64,000 bases of DNA, taken from Plectrocnemia conspersa (Eukaryota > Arthropoda > Insecta > Trichoptera > Polycentropodidae). The notes below the pieces were generated by a model. The model saw only the letters and a list, made by a program, of their open reading frames with translations. It was not told where the DNA came from and did not search any database. The stretch spans positions 372,001-436,000 of the forward strand of contig VTFK01000159.1 of assembly GCA_009617715.1 (NCBI GenBank), written 5' to 3'. The stretch's first letter is position 1. Every line of letters starts with the position of its first letter. This document shows positions 40,601-52,600 of this stretch, in pieces. The translations under genes and the position numbers were made by a program.

Positions 40601-43600
40601 TGTTTTTTTACAGGTTTGTATGAAGCAGAAAAAATAACATTAGCAAGATTTCGCCTTAATCATTACATATTTGATACAGTTACTGATGGTTGAATAAAAT
40701 ACTAGCTAAAAATTCCAAAAAAGACCGGTTATTTCCATTTCATAAAGAATCACTACATTCTAGACTATTTACTTTACATAGCTGTACTGTACTTTTCAGT
40801 TAGGTGGTTAAGTTATGAAGTTTAAAGGTAAACTAGCATTTTAATTTCAATATGGCTGATTTAACATTATTATATAGTTAATATCACTGCTTATTTAAAG
40901 AAACTTGTGATTATATGATTTTCAGACCTCATCAGTATTTAAAATTAAACTGAAGTTGTGACTATCTGATAGATAATAACAGTAACTTAATTCACTTTGA
41001 AACACTGATTGGATAAATCCACGCTAACATAAAAAAATGCTGTTTCAATTGCTATTTCATCGCATGACTAAAAGTACATTTTAAAATTTCAGAAATCTGC
41101 ATTTCAGTATATTTGTTAATATATTCTCAATTGACATATACGCGTTACCTGCGAACTTACAAATATTATAAATAGATTTGAAAGCAAATATGTAATCTTA
41201 AGATGTATTTATTAAAGTGTCTTTATTGGACTTTCATAAGTTTAAAACTGCATAATGTAAAATACCCTATGCATATTTAGACTCTTTTGGAAAACACGTT
41301 TACTTATTCCTATATGAAGTATGCAAAAAATAAAATAAAATAAAACATTTTTTTAAATTTAAGCATCATTAAATTACTATTTGGAACGCTACATCCTTTA
41401 ACAAACCATATTTTTTAATGCAATTGTTGGAGGTCTATCGATCGTTAAAGTTGTTCAAACGACCATTTTGAACTTATAAAAAGGAAATAGCAACTCATTT
41501 TGACAAAAGGCTTAAAACTCATAAGATAATCTTAAATACAATTGTGACAATGGTGATAACACCTCGTTGTTAGCATCCAATGGTTCGGTAAGCACCATAA
41601 AAACAAAGTTTTGACACTTTGTGCGTAAAAGATGTACTTAAACAAAATTAATTAAATTTACAATTAAATATTAATTGTTATTTCACAATTTATTTTTTAA
41701 ATCCATAATAAGTCACTAAAACTAATTTTGATTTGCACAGAAAAAAATAATGTGTGCTTAATACTATGTTACACATAAACTATTTATTTACACATTTCAC
41801 AAAATAAAGATGTGTTAAATTTATTGAAATTAAATAAATTGCCCTCTATAAATTATATTAAATGATAAAATTTATAGTCATTTTTATCTAATCTTTTCTT
41901 AAATGAATTTTATATGAATTGTTTTTGACAATATTTATGTACAATTTACAAAATAAATTGAACAATTTAAATATTATTTTTTTCGTTGAAAACATACAAA
42001 ATATTCTCTATTAGCTGAAATAGCTCATAATAAAAAACTTTCAATACTTAATATGTATGACCTAGCTCAATATTCATCCGTGAGCTTCTGAAAATCTAGG
42101 TAAATTGATCGAAATTATAATTTATAATAATCACTAATTCCGATCTCCCAGATACAATAGAAATTAAAAAACACTAAAGTTCATATGGAATTTGAGCCCA
42201 AGTCTTTCAGGTTAATAGTCAGTGCTGGTCATCATCACATTATGTAAAAAATAACACGTTAATTTCATAACAATTAGTCTTAGTATTTTTTTAAATAATA
42301 TTTACAACATATATATTTATTGAAGAATATTAATTTCCCAAGCAAATTTAACAAGCCTTAGTTCTTTTGAAGACGTTGTTATGGAACAACATTGTTGGCA
42401 ATATGACAAAATGATTAATGAGATTTTGAATGTCAACTATTATTTAGATATATATTTGTAGCTACAGAGGGCGTTGACTTTAACAAAAATATTTTTTATT
42501 TTTCAACTAAAATAATACTGTTTAAAATGTGTCGAATCGGCAGAATATAATATAAGGCAATAAACGACAAGTATCAATGAATAAGGTAATTTCATTGATT
42601 ACTATATTTAATCATTTATATCACCTAATATACAATTGTAAAAGTCAACAATAGACACATTCAAAACATACTTAAAAGTTTTCTTATTTTTTTCAGAAAG
42701 CCCGTTAAATATTCCTAATTCTATAGCTTTTTCAGTCTGTTTTATATAATAGTAATAAGAGAAACAATGCAAATTATTAGATTCCAATATAGATAATTCT
42801 GACTTAATAATCATATATTTTGGGTACACACCATACTGTTTGTTTCATACATACATAAAAAAAATGAATTTATTTCTGGCACGGATAATCTGCACTCGGA
42901 TAATCGAGAGTACACTGTATTAAATACACAAATGTATTTATTTTAGCATTATTTAAAGCTACTGTAATTACCTTTTGATGTGCTAGGCGCATTAGTGTTA
43001 AGCCTTGTACATTTAGTAGTTCAATAAATAAATAAATTAGAATAGCATAAGTAGCTTCCAGTCAATTCAACACATCCGCTTTTCTCTCGAATATTTACAT
43101 TATATTCTTCTCTAGACAATTCTTGGAAAGCTCAGCTGTGTATTTTCCAACGTAGTCTCAAGGTTAGATGTAACCTTGGTCTGGATTTCTGGTTTACGGT
43201 TTAGCGACGCCTCGGAGACAATGGGCGTCGTGCATTGGCGCGAAAAAGTGGCCAAGTTAGTGCCTTAAGACACCCGTGGGCATCATTGACGTCACGAGCA
43301 GAAATACGCAAAGGATTCGCCACACTCGTGACGATAATAGATTCAGCCGAAATTGGCCACGGTATCGCTAGAATCGCTTTTTGAACATTTTAGCGAAAAG
43401 TGGCCGAACGACATTGCGGATCTGAGCTTTTTCGAAGAAGTCCGGAAAAAATATCCTCAGAACAGCGGCAGCAAAATGACGAAATAGTATTTCAAATATG
43501 TACAAACTTAACTATATTTGAATTCAAAATGAGCTGCGAAATCAGCTACGTTTCAGTAGGAAGCTGTTGTTCTAGACTAGGTTTGTGTTAGGGGGATTTC

Positions 43601-46600
43601 TCAAGCTATAACAACGTTCTGGTTAAGACGTCGACGCTTGAGAACGATCAATTGAGCTTTTCAGTACGCTTGCCAGTCACAAGGATTTGGTTGGACTGTC
43701 TGAACGTACAGTTCATGTGAGATCACGAATAAAACTAAAATTATTTTGAGCAACTATTTTTTATGTATATTTTACCCTTGAATAAAAATAAAACAACTGA
43801 GATCATGATTTTTTTGAGGCAGTATTTAATTTGTATAATCATTTTAATTCCATTGACTATAAAAGTAATAATTATTAATAGATTTAAATTTATTGTAAAT
43901 AAAATATATATTTACTATAATGACAATGAATAATCAAATATAAATTAAGTCGAAAATTATGTCACGTTAATAAAATACATTTAGATAATCAAAAAACGAA
44001 TCTCATATGTTGCCACATTCATCTCAAAGTGGAAAACTTTAATTTTATACCGACTTTAGTCGAATGCATCGATGAAAATGCTATTACGAGTAGAGGAAAA
44101 TTACGTACAACGCATGCAACATCCACTGTCAAAACAAAGAGGGCGTATTTATATTTACAAACGGCCGTCGTAAATATTATTTCTGACTAATCGAATTTGC
44201 AAATTCGTTTAGTTGCTCGTGTAGCGCTTGTGTGTTTAGAGCTTTATTGTGTTGGAACCCGTAATGCTTTCGTGTAAATATGTAAACAGCTTGCAAGGAA
44301 AGCTTTAACTCTGTCATTAGCTTAAACTCGTAAAACGTTTAAAATGTTACGGTAGTTGTTGGGTGAAATATTACAGTAAAAATTGCTGTTTAAATTTTAT
44401 TAACATGAAAAGTTCTGAAAATGTATACATATATGTGTATATGTACATTTTATTAATTCTAACATATGATATTTTATATACATGTGTAAATTAATCCTAA
44501 TGTACTCATCACACTACCCCTCGCAAGCAAATATTATTTTTATGTAAAAAAATAAAATAATATGCATGTATTATCTACGTACATAAAACACATATTTTTA
44601 TATGTTGGTGAAATTGTAATTCTCTTGAAATATGACACCCAAATCAGTTGCCATTTTATAAAAAAGTTAAAGTGGTATTTTTGCATTAGAATATGTCATG
44701 GAATGTCATTTTTTAACGCTAAATGGTAAGCAGATGACTACGCACATAGATTTTTATCAAATTGAAGTGATTTAAAATACTTAACTAAAGCTATTTTAAT
44801 GTCTTTGGCGAGAACGAATAAATGTATTAATATCAATAATATACATAGTAAACATTAATGGGCAAGGATTAGAACCTTGAGAAATTTCCGATGTGACAAT
44901 CTATTGTTTTGCTTATATTGAACATATTGTCGACAATTTTAAAATTAAGATTTTGAGGGGACACTCAAAGCAATCCATTTTTTTAAGGATTAGATCATGA
45001 CAAAATGTAGCAAAAATTAATTTAGAATTAAAATAAAGTAGAAGACTAGTGGAGAAGAAATATGATTCGATTTTGATATTTTTATTTAAAGAGGTAAAAA
45101 AATTACAATGAAAAAGCTTTTAGCACTTATGTAAAAATATGTAATTCTATTAGTGAACCTAGTTCTTTAATTGTATAAAGAGTAGTGATAAAATCGTATG
45201 AGTATTTCAAGATCAACTTCATACATACATAATATTTATCCGAGGGTGAGTCAAATGAAAACTTTATGATACAACACTTAAACACCGTGCCTTTGTCTTG
45301 TAAGTTGACAATATTGTTACTATTGATTAAAGTATAGTGTCCTGTGGCTAGCAGCACGGTTCTAATGAACTACGTGACATCATACGAGTATAGGCGAACT
45401 AAGGAACGAATTTATAAATGCTGCCGAAACCAAGTTGATAAATATGAGTTAATTTATTTTAATGCAGTAATTGTTTCAGTCTACCCTACAGAAATATTAA
45501 CAGAAAACTAATGAGTCTAAGTGAGCTTTCCTTTTTTAGAAGTTCATTAACAACCTTCCAATTAGATGGAAAATATCCTAGTACAGCGTTAAAAATAAAT
45601 TAAATAAACCTATTAGAACTGTTTTAGTAATTAATATCAGAAAAAAGTCGTTAAGTAAATTACTTCTTAATAGTTTGAAGAGTATAAATCAAAGGCCGAT
45701 ATTTACTTCACGTTCAATTATTATTGTGAAATTCATAAAATAACCCTTTAAACCAGGGGTGGCCAGCCCAAATGATCTTGCGGGTCACTTTGGAAATGCA
45801 TCATAACTCCGCGGGCCATATATCAAATTATATATCCCCATATTATATTTAGATATTGGCGATTACAAAATAAATATATTTTATAAAAGTGTGATGAATT
45901 TCACGCGCCGGAAAAATGTTCAAGGCGAGCCGCATGCGGCCCGCGGGCCACGGGTTGGCCACCCCAACTTGAAAGTTTTTGAACAAATCACTAAAAGCTT
46001 TAAATTTATATCATGACCAGAAGCTTTATTTGTATCACTTTTGACTTAACAATATTGATAACAACTATTTGATAAAGAAAGCATTATCAAAAACATTTGT
46101 ATTTCAACAGAAAAGAGTAGTCAATGTTTTGCAAATATAGCTTTTTCTTGTTGCGTGAATATTTTCTATTCATGAAAAATTTGTAGAATAGATATTTCTA
46201 GTTGTTTAAGTTATAGTTATGTCTATAGTAAGTGGAAAATTTTTCTGAATACCACTACATTATTATATAAAAATAATGCACGTGCCGCAAGAGCCGGATT
46301 CGGCTCGAGGGCCGCGCTTTGCTGACTCCTGGCCTATTCGAATGAAGATTCTTTGAATATTTTTATTCCAGTTCATTGAAATATATCTGGCATTACGTGG
46401 CGATGCGAAAATTCTTTGCGATAATATCAAATAGTGTTACAATAATATAAAAGGACGCGCCGGCGTTACGCCTGACCGTTCACATATAACTCCAACTGTC
46501 ACCGCTGCGTTTCTTGGTCACTTCTCTCGGCCAGGAGTGAGCTTTCCACAACATTGAGTCACCTCAGCTGGTTTATTTCGGTCATGTTCATATCCCGCGG

Positions 46601-49600
46601 CAGCCGCGCACCGTCCCTAGCGTGTCACAACATTCGCAGTTGCCACATTTCAATTTTTGAACCACTGTCAAATAACAATATTCTCACTGTTCAAATTCCG
46701 AATTTTTTAATCTATCGACGTCGAGTGCAAGATTCGCAAGGAATTCCGTGAAAATAGGCTAATTCCTGAAAAAAATAGCGCGCGGAATCCGGGCGTGTAC
46801 TAATAAAAATTCTCGATAGTGAAAGAAAAATCTCAAAATATACGGCTTGAATTGAGCAACGCCGCCACTTATTTAATAACGAGTCGGAAAAATTCGGAGG
46901 GAGGTCAAACCGCGGGTTATTGACGAAAGAACGCACAAATCACGTCTAAATTTAACGTTTATTTATTTTCAAACATACATATGCTGTTCAAAAAGTTTCC
47001 GAACTTTTAAAAACGCACATCAGTGCGATGTCGTAGCGATTATAGTGCGACATATTAATGAACAATCGAAATCCGAGAACTAAAATATTCTCTCGCGCTT
47101 ATATTTTTTGACAATTTTATGACAAAAAACATCGGGTTATATTTTATTTTTACTCGACTATTTAAAAAAATTCTTTCCTTTTAGAATACCTTGATTGTTA
47201 CTTAATAGATCATGAAAATATTTCTTTCACAAAAAGTTGTTTAAAAGAGAGTGAAAACATCTCAATATGTGAAATTCTACAAAGGTTTTGCTTTAATCAT
47301 AATTAATCAGAACGCATATGGCCAATCTGTATTTTTCAATGCTAAATGAAAAGAATATGAATCGATACTTTGAATCCCAGTACAAAGAAAAATTCCTTAG
47401 GAATGTGAATATTTACTGTCTGATTTTCTTGAGAGCACTTGCTAACATGCTCTGATAAACTCAGTTCTGTTTACATATTAATGTAATCAAGAATCGTCAC
47501 GCGTTGCTCTACTATTCGTGCCGAATTCTAGTGCTTTTACTCAGAAACAAGTAATTGTGGTACACCGTTTTGACAAATATGAAAATTTAAACACGCTGTT
47601 AAGTTTTCCAACTTCTGAATGGAAAATATATAGTAATAAGTTATTAGGGGAGGATTTTATAAGAAAAGTGATACTGACTATCGAAAATCAAATATGTTCT
47701 CTGTCCCGACAACAAAATCTGTTTTTCGTGCATATATAAATCCTGAATGACTTAATGGTTTTGTCTTATGTAGACGGTATATACGATTTATTATTGTATT
47801 TTTTCAATATAATTTATTTTTATTTATTAACATGTTACTCCAATGCATCACAAAGGTAAAAAACGAACACAATAATATTTATCACGATTAAAACATGGCT
47901 GTGTATGTGCGATCTTTTAAACGCCTATTTAAAAAAGTTAATTTAAAAATTCATTGAATGCAACGGAGACAATGATAATATCCAAAAAGTTCAGAAACAT
48001 TTTGAACGGTCTATTTACATGGAGCGCGAGCTTTTAAAAACTTCGGCACGATTTTTGCGACAATTTTATTCACACAACATAATAACGCGTATCGATTTCG
48101 TTACGATTTGCACATAAATTTTACATCGCGCGATGAAAAGAGTCGATGATTTATTACCGGGTTAATTGACCCATCAGTTTCGAGTGTTATTTTACTCGGT
48201 CAAGAATACTCGGGAATGGAACGCGGGGCATATGAATCACTTTTAACACTCAATATATTAATATTAAAAAGATCATTTCGTCACGCTCAAATTGATGATC
48301 TCTCTAGAAGCCATTTGTTAATTTATTAATATTCATAAATATGGAAATGGGTCGACTTAAAAATATAAATAAATATAATGAATAGCTCACTTTAAATCTC
48401 TGCACGTTGAAGGGAACGCCGTCCAAGGAAGCGTCTGTCGATATCCTTTCGGAGCTGCCTCTCAACAGCTCAGCTAGAAGTTCTGCACTCGCCTCAGGTT
48501 TTCTCTTAGGCTCGCCGCTTTGTCTGGATGCGAATCCTTCCAATTTGGAAGGACTAGAAGTAGTCCTCTGATGGAACACTGTCACTTTGTTTACGGCGTC
48601 CGACGCCGAGGTCGCGGGATTCGGCGCCGAATACGGTATGTTAGCACTCACTTTACGTTTGGGAGAAGAACGTATGACCGATTTAGGGTCACCGAGACCC
48701 AGACCGAACGAACTTTTCAACTGTGTGTCATCCAGAGATAAATTTCCGGCACCCCTAGTCCTGGTAACGGCGCACCTGGGCTCGGACGCTCCCACTGAAC
48801 TGGTCGTAGAATTCAAGGAAGTGCGACTGGAACTCACGTTGGGGCTGATCGACCGCTGAGGAGGTGCGGCTACCAGTTCATCTAAGAACTTCAACTCTTC
48901 GTCGTGTTTCGATAGCTTACCCACTTCGGGCTTCTTCATCTCTGCTTCTAACATCTGTCCGTACGGTCCTCTAAGAGGACGCTTCGAATAACGCCTAGGA
49001 ACGTGAGAGCATCTTTCTTTGCGACATCTAGATTCTCCATCCGAGAAATCTGAAGGATTAAACGGCGACGGAGAAGCTGTCCTGTCTCTAATCGGGGTCG
49101 ACGGCCCACCCGCTTCGCTCTCCCCCTCCGACAGCGAGTCCGTCCTCACGATAGGTCTACATTTTCCGTCACAGAGCTTAGCGGGACCGAAGTCTTCTTT
49201 TTCTTCTGAACTTTGGTACACCAACGCGGGTCTTGAATCCCACCTCGGTCGCGTCAAGGGTTTCGGCCACGGGACGGCCGCACAATCTTCGCCGTCAGGA
49301 CTCAGAGATTCGTCTTGGGGAGCGTTCCACACGAAAGCCGCATCCAATCCGTCGCGGCGCGGCGCGCTCGAGTCGCTCGATGCTGGAGTAGCTTCGAAGT
49401 CTAGCGCGTCAACAGACTCGGGCAGAATCGACCCACCTGTATCGTCTCTGATGGGCCACTTTGCGATATATATGCCTTTCCTCCTCTTGGACTTGTCTGA
49501 GATGCGCCGTCTCTCCTCAGAAGGCGGTGGAGGCGGTCTGCTTGGGTTTTGAACCGTGGCCAGCAGATTCTCCACCTGCTCACTCGTGATAGTCTCGTCG

Positions 49601-52600
49601 TCTGGTCCCTCCGACACTTCTGGGGATCGGTCTTCAGTGTCGCCGCACGAGCGGCGCTTTGGAGGTTCGCCGGACCACACTCTCACGGAGCACTCATAGA
49701 CCGGCACGGGAATAGGGGCCAGAGTTTCAAACGATTCGTCGTCGACAGTTTCTATCGAAGCGTCTATCTCGGGTTCACCGCACCCCGCGCGGTTTTTCTG
49801 CTCTACGGGTAACGGGAATTCGAAAGGACAGAGGCGTTCTAGCGCATCCTCTGTAGGGGAGGCGGCATCGCTGTGAGCCCGCGCACTGTCAGCCAGAGAA
49901 GGATCACTCTCTTCTCTTGTTTCTCGGAGAGTTTCGCTCTCCGGTATATGCTGGAGACTCTTTCTGCCTTCGTAGAGTTCGGGGTCGGCGCCTGGGCTGC
50001 GACCTGGTAGTGGGTGAGTTAGCGATCTAGTGCCAGAGTGTTTGTCCCGTCCTAGAGGAACTCCTTCGTCGGAACCTACGGCTGAGTCTACGGACGGAGT
50101 AGAACTGAGGTCTTTCTGGTCGGATTCACACTGGCGGATGCGTTGTCTGGTGTATTTACCGTCAATAGCGTCGAAGTCTACCTGCGAGAAAGATGCGCTG
50201 CGAAAGGGTACGGTGCGGTGCGCGTATGAGGGAGCAGGGTCAGCGCACACCGGCGGTGTCTTGGAGAGACGATGATGCCTGGGAGGCGGCAGAGGCGGTG
50301 GAGGGGTCGGGGCGTCGAGAGGCGGCGCTCTGCCCATGAGCCTCTCGGTGAGCTCTCGCAAGCGCTCCGCCTTGTGGGAGCGCGGGCGGTCGGCGGAGGC
50401 GGCGCGTCCGCCGAGGCGGAAGCGCTGCAGTCGGTCCAGCGCGGCCGGCGTCGGAGCTGGCGGCGGCGTCGTCGACGCGGCTGGCCGTCGTCCGCGACAG
50501 CAGGCGGCGCGAGACTGTCCGCAGCAAGCGACGAGCGCCCGGCCGGCTCCGCCGCTATATTTAGCGGACGACAGTCGCACGCCGTACCGCACGCCGCCCA
50601 CGGATACGAACGCTCCGGCCCTACAACAAGAACACCCTCAACATCTAGTCACCACACTTTTTTTGCTTCGCCATCTCACCTGATGGCATATAACAGGGGT
50701 CCCCAAACATTTTAATGTGTGCGTCGTATTGAGCTATACTATAGAAGACTATTATATCGTATTAACTATTATTATCTCAAAGAACCCACAATATAAAATT
50801 AACTTAACATATTATCCACATTATTAACAAATATTTACAAATTATTACGCGCAGGCAAAAATTACAAAAAATATAGTTTGGTGACCCTTGAAATATATTA
50901 TTTAAATTAATATAAAAAAATACACAATTATTTTATTATATTTGTTCATCATTCTAATAACAGTGCTCATAAAAATATATTCAGCCCATACATACTCATT
51001 TTTGATACATAAATACGTTTTAAAATGTGTACAAGTAAGGTGTGCAAACGAGCGGCAGCGAGTGAGTGTTGGTTAAAATAGTGAACACCCCATGAATAAC
51101 TTTCTGCAACGAATATACTTCACAACATTAATTTATAATTGTATATAAATAATGAAAATGTTTCAACAAATCTACTATTATATTACACACATATTCGAAT
51201 CACTCATGGTTGCAATAAAAACGTATGTGAGATAGGTTCCTAAAATGAAACAGATATCTGTCTATACTTATTTCGAAATATTTTGGACCTAACCTAATGA
51301 AAGTTCAAAAACTATAATTAATTTTGGAACTTTCATTAGGTTAGGTTTGGGTTTCAACAGAAAATGGACGTTTCTCAACTGTCAAATAATTTTATGACAT
51401 TTTAGAACAGCATATAATTTCACTAGCACGTATTAGTTAAATTACATTTTCGCTAGTAGAAATATATATCTACTGGTGTAAATGTATATTAACTAAAACC
51501 ATGTTTGGGATAGATTTTTTAGATTTTTTTAAGGATAACCCAAGAATTTCTAGTTTTAGTCTAGTCTTTTTCAGCTTTTTCAAGGCTGAAGAAGGGCAAA
51601 AGTTGGCTAGACAGTGATCGTTTTTTTCAATTTTTCGATTTCATTAAAATTCATAGTATTTCATTACATTTTTATGAAATAGTTGAAGCATTTATTAATT
51701 TTACAATGCCTTCAGAAGTTGTTCCAGTTTAGTTGATTTTAGACGGGCAATATTCGCACACAATAAATATAGATGTTATTGAATTGTCTCTACAAAACCA
51801 TGTAGCAATGGTTTGTTTGCCACCATACTCGACTCATAAAATGCAATTGTTGGATATTAGATATATTATGCGCAAGACATTAAAAATTGGTTAAGAAATA
51901 ACCCAGGTCGAGTTATTGCTATTCACAAAATTTGCGAGTGATTTTATAACTTAACTTCACAGAAATGATATCACCGCTTTATTTGCGGACGATACGACCA
52001 TTTTATGTTTTTATAAAAATCTCTATCGAGCAGTAGATAGATTGTAAAATGGTTCGATAAATGGCTAGTCACGGCAAATATCAATAAAAGCGTTGCAGTA
52101 ATGTTTTCTTGTAGAAGAAAAAAATTCTTCGCAGTTGATAAATTAGTAAAGATTAAAATGTATAGCAATTTTCTAGACTGGCAAAATACGGCATAGAGTT
52201 AGGTCCACCTTAGATCTAAACTTTCATAGAAATCTCATATAGATAAACTTATTCTAAAAACTAAAACAATAAGAGCAAAACTATGTCGTAAAAGTAAATT
52301 AAATATAAACAAATTACTTATCTTTAAATCCATAATTAGACCTGCATTTTCGCACGCTTCCTTGGTTTGGGGATGCATAATTAATACTCGTAAGTACCCG
52401 ATAAAATATTTCGTTAAGAATCGCAGCAAATACTCCATGGTTTATCCGCATCTCGATATTACACCGTGATTTAAAAATAGATACCCCAACTGAACACTTC
52501 AATAAATTAAATGTAAAACACAGTGAGAGAATTAAAACTTATAAAAACGTATTTATAAAAATTATACGATATTAAAAAATATGCTAAAATAGATACTAGT

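Larger units (their letters stand above)
28351..48390. other. Intron 2, upstream part (20 kb)
   Basis: Holds hAT MITEs, two Tigger copies with a nested insertion, a hAT fossil, several GC-rich patches and hairpins listed separately. Stretches such as 29340-30900, 31320-32090, 37030-39080 and 41100-42880 show only AT-rich sequence without recognisable features. Confidence 0.5.

Noticed and set aside
46554..46751. Plus-strand ORF of 65 codons in a GC-rich patch
   Set aside because: Begins at a non-ATG codon and has no motif.
48520..50715. Long plus-strand and alternate-frame minus-strand ORFs over exon 2 (for example plus 49019-49552 and 50272-50715)
   Set aside because: They lie opposite or out of frame to a strongly supported exon. 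High GC lowers stop frequency, and none shows a domain.
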